Below are positions 15,873 to 23,724 of a stretch of 64,000 bases of DNA, piece by piece. The notes beneath the pieces are model-generated. The model saw only the letters and a program-made list of their open reading frames with translations. It searched no databases and was not told the origin of the DNA. A program made the translations under genes and the position numbers. Location: positions 434,001 through 498,000 of the forward strand of contig NZ_BBYG01000013.1 in NCBI RefSeq assembly GCF_001184025.1, written 5' to 3'. Source of the stretch: Streptomyces maremycinicus (GTDB lineage: Bacteria > Actinomycetota > Actinomycetes > Streptomycetales > Streptomycetaceae). Numbering within the stretch: the stretch's first letter is position 1; each line of letters starts with the position of its first letter.

Positions 15873-15888
15873 TGTGACTCAAGTCACA
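15873..15888. promoter_or_regulatory. Perfect Crp-type palindrome
   Basis: TGTGACTCAAGTCACA is an exact TGTGA-N6-TCACA site, and its symmetry extends through the spacer up to the central CA. It lies 15 bases from the BldD-like box in the region upstream of cdgB and of the divergent flavin reductase gene. Confidence 0.65.
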
Positions 15889-16073
15889 CATGAAGATGAA
15901 CATTTGAGTGGAGTTTCCGCGTTTTCCTGTGCGTTTCCTGAACACGCACAGGCACGAACAGGTCCGGACGGGCACCGGATGCGGTGCCGTAACCCATCGG
16001 TCCACGGTCCTACGACCCTACTCGGGCGGAGGTCCGATGCGGCGGGCGAGGGACGGACACTAGCGTTTCGGGC

Positions 16074-16664
16074 ATGCCCCCAGACGTACTCGAGCCCGCT
16101 GTGCTCAAGACCGTGTCAGACACCCTCGCCAGGCATGCTGAGGGAGTGAGCAACGACGAGTTCCGCGCCGCCATGTCCCGGCTCGCCGACGGCGTGGTCC
16201 TGGTGACCGCCCGGGAACCCTCCCTCGACCCGGACGACCCCGGGGCGCCGGACGGCGAGGACGTCGGCATGACCGCCACCGCGTTCATGTCGGTCTCCCT
16301 GGACCCGCCCCTGGTCCTGGTGAGTCTGCGCACGGGTTCCCGGATGGACGACCTGCTCGACGAGCAGCCCCTGTGGGCGGTGTCGGTGCTCTCCGGGAAC
16401 CAGCGGCACATCGCGGGCCGCTTCGCCATGAAGGGGCGCATCAGCGACCGGCTCCTCTTCGAGGACCTCCCCTGCGCCCGCGGCGAGGTCACCGGCGCGC
16501 TCCTGGTCGGCGGCGCGCTCGCGACCCTGGAGTGCCGCACCGAGCAGCGGGTCACGGCCGGTGACCACACCCTGGTGATCGGCCGCGTGCTCACCGCTTC
16601 GGCCTCCGACGCGGACGGCGGTCCGCTGATGTATTTCCGCGGACGTTACCGGCAGTTGGGGTGA
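16074..16664 (+). CDS. Flavin reductase-like FMN-binding protein
   Basis: 196-residue protein with a split-barrel flavin reductase domain. Residues about 40-195 carry the features VVLVTAREP, GMTATAFMSVSLDPPLVLVSL (FMN loop) and YFRGRYRQL at the end. Such proteins reduce FMN with NAD(P)H and feed two-component monooxygenases, or act alone. No monooxygenase partner is adjacent. The ATG at 16074 follows a TAGCGTTT box by about 8 bases, so a leaderless message is likely. The first 30 residues are helical and not conserved; an alternative start is GTG at about 16146 (VSNDEF). Confidence 0.8.
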   Translation: MPPDVLEPAVLKTVSDTLARHAEGVSNDEFRAAMSRLADGVVLVTAREPSLDPDDPGAPDGEDVGMTATAFMSVSLDPPLVLVSLRTGSRMDDLLDEQPLWAVSVLSGNQRHIAGRFAMKGRISDRLLFEDLPCARGEVTGALLVGGALATLECRTEQRVTAGDHTLVIGRVLTASASDADGGPLMYFRGRYRQLG

Positions 16665-16723
16665 CGCCGGCGGCGCCGTAAATGCCGTGGCCACCGCACC
16701 GGCGGTCCGCCTAGGGTGCCCGC

Positions 16724-17200
16724 ATGACGACATCAGGGCCCCGTCTCGAGAAGGTCACCCCCGCGAATTTCGAGGCCGCGACCGGTATCCGGGTGCGCCC
16801 CGACCAGGAGTTCGCGGTCTCTCCGGTGATGCAGTCGCTCGCCGAGGCCCATGTCCATCCCGCGGGGGTCGCCTGGCCGCGCCTGATCATGGACGGCGAC
16901 CGGGCCGTGGGTTTCCTGATGGCCTTTCTCGACATCGACTGGAACGGACGCGGCGACGGCGGCCCGGTCCGCTCCGGGCTGTGGCGGCTGAACATCGCCG
17001 CCGCCGAACAGGGCCGCGGCTACGGCCGGTTCGCCGTGGAGTCCGTCGCCGCGGAACTGCGCCGCCGGGGCACCGAGGAGATGTACGTGACCTGGCACGA
17101 GGGCGAGAACGGGCCCGCGGGCTTCTATCTCGGGCTGGGCTTCCGGAAGAACGGGGAGACCAGCGACGGGGAAACGGTCGGCGTCCTCACCCTGACCTGA
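16724..17200 (+). CDS. GNAT-family acetyltransferase
   Basis: 158-residue N-acetyltransferase. The acetyl-CoA pyrophosphate loop is visible as EQGRGYGRFA (about 99-108, consensus RxxGxG/A), followed by the typical FYLGLGFRKNGE (beta-6/7) near the C-terminus. The ATG follows TAGGGT by 7 bases, a leaderless arrangement. The substrate is unknown. It is convergent with the sigma factor gene. Confidence 0.85.
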   Translation: MTTSGPRLEKVTPANFEAATGIRVRPDQEFAVSPVMQSLAEAHVHPAGVAWPRLIMDGDRAVGFLMAFLDIDWNGRGDGGPVRSGLWRLNIAAAEQGRGYGRFAVESVAAELRRRGTEEMYVTWHEGENGPAGFYLGLGFRKNGETSDGETVGVLTLT

Positions 17201-17288
17201 CCACCGCCCCCATCCGGCCCGGCCCCGGCCCGGCCCCGAAGGCACTCTTCTGCCCCGGGGCCACCGAAGGAACTGCGGGACTGCGGAA

Positions 17289-18149
17289 CTAGACGAGGGT
17301 GACGTCCAGTTCGGAGATGCGGTCGAGGTCGGACACGACGTCGATCACGGCGATCCGGCCACCGCGGACGAACGTGAAGCTGAGCGTCCGCTCCACCCGG
17401 CCCTCGAACAGCACCGCGAGCCCGGTCGCGCCGTCGATGAGCGCGTTGCGGGCCACGGCCCCGACGAAGGCGAAGCTGGACGCGCCCGAGGCGACCGCCG
17501 CCGCGCCCGTGACCACGCCGGCCTCGGAGCGGGCCACCACATCCGGGTCCAGCACGGCGAGCAGCCCGTCGAAGTCCCCGTCCCGGGCGGCGGCGAGGAA
17601 GGCGTCGACGACCTTGCGCTGGCGGGCGAGATCGACGTCCGGCTCCTGGGCGCCCCGCACCCGGCGCCGGGCCCGGCTGGCGAGCTGCCGGGCGGCTTCC
17701 GGGGTCCGGTCGACGATGCTCGCGACCTCCTCGTAGGGCACGCCGAACAGGTCGTGCAGCACGAACGCCAGCCGCTCGCCGGGGGTGAGGGTGTCGAGGA
17801 CGACCAGGAGCGCGACGCCCACGGAGTCGGCGAGCAGCGCGTCCTGCGCCGGATCGGCCACCTCGGACGAGGCGGGCGTCCAGTTCTCCAGCGGCTCCTC
17901 GGCCCGGGAGCGGCGCGAGCGCAGCATGTCCAGGCAGACCCGGCCGACGACGGTGGTCAGCCAGCCGGCCAGATTGTCGATCTCCCGGCCCGCGCTCCCG
18001 CCGCCGCTGCGGCTGAGCCGGACCCAGGCCTCCTGCACGGCGTCGTCGGCCTCGGCCGCGGACCCGAGCATGCGGTGCGCGACGGCACGCAGGCGGCTGC
18101 GGTGCGCCTCGAAGCGCTCGGCGAGGAAGTCGTCGTCGCCTGTTGCCAT
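17289..18149 (-). CDS. ECF sigma factor with SnoaL-like C-terminal domain (SigJ/ECF41 type)
   Basis: 286-residue extracytoplasmic-function sigma factor. Region 2 (about 8-80) contains AEADDAVQEAWVRL, and region 4 (about 110-165) contains LTPGERLAFVLHDLFGVPYEE. The C-terminal SnoaL/NTF2-like domain (about 175-286) is typical of the ECF41 and related groups, where it controls activity in cis in place of an anti-sigma factor. ECF41 genes usually sit beside a carboxymuconolactone-decarboxylase-like or other oxidoreductase gene under their control; no such partner is adjacent here. The ATG at 18149 has only a weak GGGAT upstream. Confidence 0.88.
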   Translation of the reverse strand: MATGDDDFLAERFEAHRSRLRAVAHRMLGSAAEADDAVQEAWVRLSRSGGGSAGREIDNLAGWLTTVVGRVCLDMLRSRRSRAEEPLENWTPASSEVADPAQDALLADSVGVALLVVLDTLTPGERLAFVLHDLFGVPYEEVASIVDRTPEAARQLASRARRRVRGAQEPDVDLARQRKVVDAFLAAARDGDFDGLLAVLDPDVVARSEAGVVTGAAAVASGASSFAFVGAVARNALIDGATGLAVLFEGRVERTLSFTFVRGGRIAVIDVVSDLDRISELDVTLV

Positions 18150-18239
18150 CGTTCGTCACATCCCTGCTCGCGATTGACTGTCATGTAGCTGACGGACGAC
18201 GTACCCGAGTTGTGACACGCGGACGCAAGGTGCCGGGAA

Positions 18240-18365
18240 TCCGACCGGTCCGGGCGGTTCAGCCGGTGGGTCGGGTCCAGGTTCAGCCGGTCCGGGCGGT
18301 TCAGCCGGTCGAGGCTGTGCAGCCGGTCGAGGCGGCGGTCAGCGGGTCCGGGCGGTGCCGGTCCG
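18240..18365. repeat. Degenerate tandem repeats with GTTCAGCCGGTCCGGGCG-like units
   Basis: About six imperfect units of 17-20 bases built on GTTCAGCCGGTCCGGGCG fill the gap between the sigma factor promoter and arfB. No ORF of good codon use covers them. They resemble replication-slippage repeats. Confidence 0.6.
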
Positions 18366-18381
18366 TGGCGACCCGCTCGGG

Positions 18382-18819
18382 TCAGCCCCAGTCCCGGCCG
18401 TCCCGGCCCCGCTTCGTCTGCGAACGCTGCTTCTTCTCCCGCAGCCGGCGCTCGTTGATCCCGCGCGGGATCCGGGTCGGCCGGCGCGGCTTGGGCGGCG
18501 GCGCGGCGGCCTCGGCGAGCAGGGCGGCGAGGCGTACGGCGGCGGTCTCGCGGTTGCGCCACTGCGAGCGGTGCTCGGAGGCGCGGACGGTGACCACGCC
18601 GTCGGCCAGCCGTCCGGCCAGCCGCTCGAGCGCGCGCGCCTTCCACACCTCGGGCAGCGCCTCGGTGCGCGCGATGTCGAAGCGGAGCTCCACCTGCGAG
18701 TCGCTGGTGTTGACGTGCTGCCCGCCCGGCCCCGAAGACCGCGAGAAACGCCACATGAGCTCGGCCTCGGGAAGCGAGACGGAGCCGCGGACGACATAGG
18801 GACCAGACATGCCGACCAT
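18382..18819 (-). CDS. arfB: Alternative ribosome-rescue peptidyl-tRNA hydrolase (ArfB/YaeJ)
   Basis: 145-residue codon-independent release factor homologue. The catalytic GGQ motif is in SGPGGQHVN (about 30-38). The domain ends with a long Lys/Arg-rich tail (PRGINERRLREKKQRSQ and beyond) that in this family enters the empty mRNA channel of stalled ribosomes. It lacks the codon-recognition domains of RF1 and RF2. The ATG at 18819 has AGGAG 7 bases upstream; a second ATG at 18810 is possible. Confidence 0.92.
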   Translation of the reverse strand: MVGMSGPYVVRGSVSLPEAELMWRFSRSSGPGGQHVNTSDSQVELRFDIARTEALPEVWKARALERLAGRLADGVVTVRASEHRSQWRNRETAAVRLAALLAEAAAPPPKPRRPTRIPRGINERRLREKKQRSQTKRGRDGRDWG

Positions 18820-19025
18820 GTTCCCGCTCCTGGCGTCCCCACGTCACGCGAATATCACCGGCGTCCGGAACCCGCCACCGGATCACCTCGGTAAAGAAAG
18901 TAAAGAAACGCGGAGTGGCGGGGAACCTTGAGCACCCTTCGCTGCGTTCATAGGGATAGCTGTAGCTTCGTGCCCGTACGAAGCCCCGTACGAAGCCGTA
19001 CGCAACGAGGGAAGGACTCCCAACC

Positions 19026-19601
19026 ATGGCTGTAAGCCTGTCCAAGGGTGGCAACGTCTCGCTCACCAAGGAGGCTCCGGGCCTGACCGCCGTCACCGTG
19101 GGCCTCGGCTGGGACGTCCGCACCACCACCGGCACGGACTTCGACCTCGACGCCTCGGCGATCGCGGTCAACCCCCAGGGCAAGGTCTACTCCGACGGTC
19201 ACTTCGTCTTCTTCAACAACAAGCAGACGCCGGACCAGACCATCGTCCACACCGGCGACAACCGCACCGGCGAGGGCGCGGGCGACGACGAGGCCATCAA
19301 CGTCAACCTGGCCGGTCTCCCGGCCGACATCGACAAGATCGTCTTCCCGGTCTCGATCTACGACGCGGAGAACCGCTCGCAGAACTTCGGCCAGGTCCGC
19401 AACGCCTACATCCGTATCGTCAACCAGGCCGGCGGCGCCGAGATCGCCCGCTACGACCTCTCGGAGGACGCGGCCACCGAGACGGCCATGGTCTTCGGCG
19501 AGCTCTACCGCAACGGCGCGGAGTGGAAGTTCCGCGCGGTCGGCCAGGGCTACGCGTCCGGCCTCGTGGGTATCGCCCAGGACTTCGGCGTCAGCGTCTG
19601 A
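19026..19601 (+). CDS. terD: TerD-family stress protein
   Basis: 191-residue TerD-domain protein, normal length for the family. Features are the N-terminal VSLSKGGNVSLTKEAPGL, the calcium-binding acidic strand TDFDLDASAI, and GDNRTGEGAGDDEAI (about 80-93), which carries further acidic ligands. TerD proteins bind calcium and take part in tellurite, oxidative and envelope stress responses; in Streptomyces some affect differentiation. It stands alone with its own GAAGGA ribosome site and terminator, away from any ter operon. Several paralogues exist in Streptomyces, so the symbol names the family. Confidence 0.93.
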   Translation: MAVSLSKGGNVSLTKEAPGLTAVTVGLGWDVRTTTGTDFDLDASAIAVNPQGKVYSDGHFVFFNNKQTPDQTIVHTGDNRTGEGAGDDEAINVNLAGLPADIDKIVFPVSIYDAENRSQNFGQVRNAYIRIVNQAGGAEIARYDLSEDAATETAMVFGELYRNGAEWKFRAVGQGYASGLVGIAQDFGVSV

Positions 19602-19634
19602 GTTCTTGGGTGACGCGCCCCCGCGCACGCCTCA

Positions 19635-19669
19635 GCGGAGCCCCCGGCCCACCCGGCCGGGGGCTCCGC
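19635..19669 (+). terminator. Terminator of terD
   Basis: A perfect 15-bp GC-rich stem (19635-19649 with 19655-19669) with a 5-base loop CACCC, 33 bases past the terD stop. Confidence 0.85.
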
Positions 19670-19741
19670 GGTCTCTCCGTCCGTGTGCCGGGCCCCGCGT
19701 CCGCGGGGTGATCCGCCCGGACAGGCCCTAGCGTGCTGCCC

Positions 19742-20716
19742 ATGCTTCTCAGTCCGCTCCCGCTCACCGCCGACCACGACATCCCAGGGCCCCTGCTCAC
19801 CGAACTCACCGCGCTCTACGCCTCCCAGCACGCGTTCCACGCCCTCAGCGGTGACTTCCCGGACCCGGACGACATCCGGCCGGAGCAGGTGGCCGCGGCG
19901 CTCGCGCGGGAGCTGGCGCACGAGGACGCGGAAGTCCTGCTCGCCCGCAGCCGGGGGCGACTGGTCGGGGTCGTGATCACGCTCGCGCGGCATCCCGACC
20001 CGACCGACCCCGATCCATGGATCGGGTTGCTGATGGTGGACGCGACCGTGCAGGGACAGGGCCACGGCAGGCGGATCGTCCAGCAGGTCGAGGACCGCTT
20101 CTGGGCGGCCGGCCGCGACGCCCTGCGGCTCGCCGTGCTCGACGCCAACTCCGCGGGACTCGCCTTCTGGACCGCGCTCGGGTACCAGGTCATCGGTCAC
20201 CGGCCCGACCTGGAACGGGGCCGGCCCTGCGCCGTGCTGCGCAAGCCGCTGCGCAGATCCCGCCGCGCCGCCCGGGTCGCCGTCGTCGATCCCCGGGGTG
20301 CCGTCCTGCTGTTCCGGTACCGGAACGCCGACACCGGCGAGCACTGGGCGCTGCCCGGCGGCGGCCTGGAGGAGGGCGAGTCCCCGCGCCAGGGCGCGCT
20401 GCGCGAACTGCGCGAGGAGACCGGGTGGGCGGACCTGGAGCCGGGGCCCCTGCTGTGCACCTGGGAACACGACTTCACCCGGAAGGGCATCCTGATCAGC
20501 CAGCACGAGCACATCTACGTCTCCCCCGGCCCGCGTCGCGAACCCGGCGGGCCCGGCCTCGCGGCCGCCCACGCCACGGACGGCATCCTCGGCTGGCGCT
20601 GGTGGACGCGCGAGGAGCTCGCACGGGAGGCCGAGCCGGTGTGGCCGCCGGGCCTCGCCCCGCTGCTCGACGCGTGGGAGGCGGAGAGCGGCCACCGCCG
20701 TCCGGGCCCGGCCTGA
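19742..20716 (+). CDS. GNAT acetyltransferase-Nudix hydrolase fusion
   Basis: 324-residue two-domain protein. The N-terminal half (about 1-165) is a GNAT domain: DATVQGQGHGRRIV is the acetyl-CoA loop and NSAGLAFWTALGYQVIG the end. The C-terminal half (about 175-320) is a Nudix hydrolase with an intact box GGGLEEG-E-7x-RELREETGW (about 213-235). The two activities could act on a common small molecule or nucleotide, but nothing here fixes the substrate. The ATG at 19742 follows TAGCGT by 7 bases (leaderless type); an in-frame GTG at 19733 would add three residues. Confidence 0.88.
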   Translation: MLLSPLPLTADHDIPGPLLTELTALYASQHAFHALSGDFPDPDDIRPEQVAAALARELAHEDAEVLLARSRGRLVGVVITLARHPDPTDPDPWIGLLMVDATVQGQGHGRRIVQQVEDRFWAAGRDALRLAVLDANSAGLAFWTALGYQVIGHRPDLERGRPCAVLRKPLRRSRRAARVAVVDPRGAVLLFRYRNADTGEHWALPGGGLEEGESPRQGALRELREETGWADLEPGPLLCTWEHDFTRKGILISQHEHIYVSPGPRREPGGPGLAAAHATDGILGWRWWTREELAREAEPVWPPGLAPLLDAWEAESGHRRPGPA

Positions 20717-20780
20717 CGGCTCACGGACGGGCGGCTCACGGACGGGCGGCTCACGAACGGGCGGCTCACGGACGGGCGGG
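20716..20780. repeat. Four 15-bp tandem repeats
   Basis: The unit GGCTCACGGACGGGC is repeated about four times with one variant base, in the gap between the convergent GNAT-Nudix and M1 peptidase genes. The TCA of one unit is the stop codon of the peptidase gene. Confidence 0.8.
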
Positions 20781-22286
20781 TTTGCCCTCCCCGTACAGCC
20801 AGTCCGCCCAGATCTCGTCGAAGTCCTCGTCCGGCGCCCGCTTCTCCACGTACGCCGTGAAGTCGTCGGTGCCGGCGCCGGCGTGGCGGTGGGCGGCGGC
20901 CCAGCCCTGGACGATGTCGTAGAAGGCGTCGTCGCCGACGGTCCGGCGGATGCGGTGGATCACCATCGCGCCGCGCACGTAGACGGGGGTGTCGGAGATG
21001 TGCGCCGCACTCGTCGGCTTCGCGGGCGGGAACGCCCACAGGTCCTCGTACTCGTCCTCGCCGTGGTCGTACAGCCGCGTGAACGTCTCCTCGGCCGTGG
21101 CGCCGCCCTCGTCCTCCGTCCACAGCCACTCGGCGTAGGTCGCCAGGCCCTCGTTGAGCCACATGTCCTGCCAGGTCCTCGGCGTGACGGAGTCGCCGAA
21201 CCACTGGTGGGCGGTCTCGTGGACGAGGGTCACGAGATCGGGGGCACCGGGGTAGACGGGCCGGTTCTGGGTCTCCAGGGCGTACTCGGCGTCCTCGGGG
21301 CGGTCGACGATCGCGCCGGCGGAGGAGAACGGGTAGGGGCCGAAGTTGTACTCCGCCCACTCCATGACCTCCGGCAGCCGGGCGAGCACCGTACGGCTCG
21401 CGGCCACCTGGGACGGGTCCACGGCGACGTACACCGGCAGCCCGCCCTCCGCCGCGGAGCCGGAGCGGGAGCCGGAGCCGGTGGCAGAGCCGGTGGCAGA
21501 GCCCGAGCCGGGGCCGGTGGAGCCGGGGAGGGTGGAGCGGGTCACGGTGTAGCGGCCGATCGCGACGGTCGCCAGGTAGCTCGCCATCGGTTCGGCGGTG
21601 TGCCAGGCGAAGGTCGTACGGCCGTCGGCCGCCGTCGTCGTACGGCGCAACTCCCCGTTGGAGACGGCCGTCAGGCCCTTCGGGACGGTCACGGCGATGT
21701 CGTACGCCGCCTTGTCCGAGGGGTGGTGGTTGCCGGGGAACCAGGCCATGGAGCCGGTCGGTTCGCCGAGGGCGAGCGCTCCGTCCGCGGTGCGCAGCCA
21801 GCCCTCCTTCGAGCCGTCCGGGTCGGTGATCGTCCGCGGGCTGCCGGAGTAGCGGACCCGGACCTCGAAGGTCTCCCCCTCGGACAGGGCGACCGGCGGG
21901 CTGACGATCAGCTCCTGGCCGTCCCGGCGGAACCCGGCCCTGTCGCCCGCGACGGTGACCTCCTCGACCGTCATGCCCGCCAGATCCAGATCGAAGGCGG
22001 CGAGGTCCTCGGTAGCGCGGGCGGTGACGACGGCGGTGCCGGTGAGCCGGTTGCCGTCGGGGGTGTAGGCGAGGGCGAGGCCGTAGTGCGAGACGTCGTA
22101 ACCGCCGTTGCCCGCCTCGGGGAAGTACGGATCACCGACGCCCTCGGCACCGACGCCCGCGGCACCCGCTGCGTCCCGGCCCCGGGCCCCCGGGGTGTCC
22201 TGTGCCCCGTCGTCGTCGCATGCGGTCAGGGCGAGCAGCAGCGTCACGGCGGCCACCGCGGGGACAAGGCGTGCGGATCGGGACAT
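20766..22286 (-). CDS. M1-family zinc metallopeptidase lipoprotein
   Basis: 506-residue secreted aminopeptidase-like protein. A lipobox LTAC is at about residues 18-21 after a hydrophobic stretch. The zinc site HETAHQWFG is at about residue 355, and the third ligand, in WLNEGLATYAEW, follows 19 residues later. Unlike full aminopeptidase N it stops soon after the catalytic domain. A Gly/Ser/Thr insert (SGSATGSATGSGSRSG) at about residue 255-270 breaks the beta domain before LPVYVAVD. The ATG at 22286 was chosen for the signal sequence; the longer frame adds a non-signal leader. The last codons and stop lie in a tandem repeat. Confidence 0.9.
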   Translation of the reverse strand: MSRSARLVPAVAAVTLLLALTACDDDGAQDTPGARGRDAAGAAGVGAEGVGDPYFPEAGNGGYDVSHYGLALAYTPDGNRLTGTAVVTARATEDLAAFDLDLAGMTVEEVTVAGDRAGFRRDGQELIVSPPVALSEGETFEVRVRYSGSPRTITDPDGSKEGWLRTADGALALGEPTGSMAWFPGNHHPSDKAAYDIAVTVPKGLTAVSNGELRRTTTAADGRTTFAWHTAEPMASYLATVAIGRYTVTRSTLPGSTGPGSGSATGSATGSGSRSGSAAEGGLPVYVAVDPSQVAASRTVLARLPEVMEWAEYNFGPYPFSSAGAIVDRPEDAEYALETQNRPVYPGAPDLVTLVHETAHQWFGDSVTPRTWQDMWLNEGLATYAEWLWTEDEGGATAEETFTRLYDHGEDEYEDLWAFPPAKPTSAAHISDTPVYVRGAMVIHRIRRTVGDDAFYDIVQGWAAAHRHAGAGTDDFTAYVEKRAPDEDFDEIWADWLYGEGKPARP

Positions 22287-22344
22287 GTCAGTGATCCTAT
22301 GGGGCCGACCCGCCCCGGCGCCGGGGCGTGACACCATCGCCTAC

Positions 22345-22845
22345 GTGCTCGACATCGGCTACGCCCTCTCCAACCGCTTCCCGGACCCGCCGCAGAAGGA
22401 CTACCGGCGCGCGGACGTCCACAGCCTCCGCCACGACCTGTTCTGCGGCGACGTCTACCTCGCCGACACCAAGGCGGACCGTGAGGTGTCCACAGCCTGG
22501 GGATGGGTGCCGGTACTGGACTTCGCGTGGGCGCTGTGCGACATCGTGGAGCTGATCGACCAGGACCCGGCGGGCTCCCGCGCCTCCCGCCCGCAGTACG
22601 CGGAACTGGACTTCACCGAGTCCACCGACCGCATGCTGTTCGAGCGGCGCTTCGGCTGGGTGGACATCGCGGCGGACTGGATGCCGGTGGAGGAGCCCCC
22701 GCTCACCTTCTCCCACACCGAACTGCGCCGCGAGGCCCGCGACTTCCTGCACGACCTGCTCGCCGACCTCACCGACCTGCACGAGGACCTGGCCGAGAAC
22801 CCGGCGATCTGGACGCTGCAAGCCCGCTTCCCGCGGGTCCGCTAG
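22345..22845 (+). CDS. Hypothetical acidic protein
   Basis: 166-residue protein I do not recognise with certainty. It is acidic and Trp-rich, with no signal or membrane segment: GWVPVLDFAWALCDIVELID in the middle, RRFGWVDIAADWMP, and a helical Leu/Asp-rich C-terminus (LHDLLADLTDLHEDLAENP). The GTG at 22345 is used; an ATG at 22285 in the same frame would overlap the divergent peptidase start and is less likely. Its stop overlaps the convergent pentapeptide gene by 4 bases. Codon use is normal for the genome. Confidence 0.7.
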   Translation: MLDIGYALSNRFPDPPQKDYRRADVHSLRHDLFCGDVYLADTKADREVSTAWGWVPVLDFAWALCDIVELIDQDPAGSRASRPQYAELDFTESTDRMLFERRFGWVDIAADWMPVEEPPLTFSHTELRREARDFLHDLLADLTDLHEDLAENPAIWTLQARFPRVR

Positions 22846-23534
22846 CCCTCCACCCTGATCCCCAGTTCGGCCGCCAGCACGGGAGCCAGATCCAGCAGCT
22901 GGGCCGCGCTGATGACCGCGCCGGACAGACGGTCCACGCCACCCGCGAGGCCCAGTTCCACCGCTCCGCGCAGATCCACGTCCGCCAGGGTCGCCGCGGT
23001 GAAGTCGGCGGACTTCAGCGCGCAGTCGACGAACTCGACGCGCTCCAGACGGGCCCCGCCGAAGTCCGGCTCCACCAGGACACAGGACTCGAACACCACG
23101 TCCCGCAGCCGCGCCTGGCGCAGGTTCAGGTAGTCGATCTTGCCGCCGCGGATCACGACCCGTTCCAGCACGGCGCCGTACATCTGGGTGCCGCCCAGGC
23201 GGGCGTCGAGCAGCTCGACATCGCGCAGGGTCGCCTCCGCCAGGTCGGTGCCGACACCCCGGATGCCGGTGAGGACCGAGTCGAGGAAACGGGTGTGGCG
23301 CAGCCGCGCCCCGTCCAGCGCACAGCCCGTCAGGGCGCAGTCCATGAAGCGGGCGCCCCCGCCGTCCTGCCCCGCGAGGTCCAGCTCGCGCAGCTCCACG
23401 CCGTCGTAGTCGCCGTCGGGCTCCAGCTCCCCGCCCCCGTACGGCTCCAGCGGCGGCAGCCGCACCTCCGGACGCCGCGCGCCCTTCACCGCCGCCCCGG
23501 CCCTGCCGGTTCTCCCGGTACCTGTCCTCGCCAT
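22842..23534 (-). CDS. Pentapeptide repeat protein
   Basis: 230-residue protein. From about residue 45 to 200 it is built of A(D/N)LxX pentapeptides (for example ARLRHTRFLDSVL, ARLGGTQMYGAVL, ADFTAATLADVDL), which form a right-handed quadrilateral beta-helix. Such folds mimic DNA or serve as scaffolds; gyrase-protecting Qnr-type proteins are one subgroup, but there is no direct evidence of that here. The C-terminus LDLAPVLAAELGIRVEG forms a helical cap. The start at 23534 is the first ATG with a G-rich leader; an ATG at 23549 would add five residues. Confidence 0.88.
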   Translation of the reverse strand: MARTGTGRTGRAGAAVKGARRPEVRLPPLEPYGGGELEPDGDYDGVELRELDLAGQDGGGARFMDCALTGCALDGARLRHTRFLDSVLTGIRGVGTDLAEATLRDVELLDARLGGTQMYGAVLERVVIRGGKIDYLNLRQARLRDVVFESCVLVEPDFGGARLERVEFVDCALKSADFTAATLADVDLRGAVELGLAGGVDRLSGAVISAAQLLDLAPVLAAELGIRVEG

Positions 23535-23654
23535 CCCCCCATGCTGCACCCCACCACTGACAATCCCCCGCCCGCCGGAACGCCCTTGACCTCAATCAAG
23601 GTTCAGGTTGAAGGCTGTATCCGGTCGGGCGACACCCCGTCCCCACGCTCAACG

Positions 23655-23712
23655 CACAACCCGCAACCCGCAACCCGCAACCCGCAACCCGCAACCCACG
23701 ACCCACGACCCA
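23655..23712. repeat. Seven-bp tandem repeats (CAACCCG)
   Basis: Five or more copies of CAACCCG followed by variant CACGACC units lie just upstream of the quinone oxidoreductase gene. They are close enough to its start to affect promoter spacing if the copy number changes. Confidence 0.75.
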
Positions 23713-23724
23713 CCGGGGGATTCT

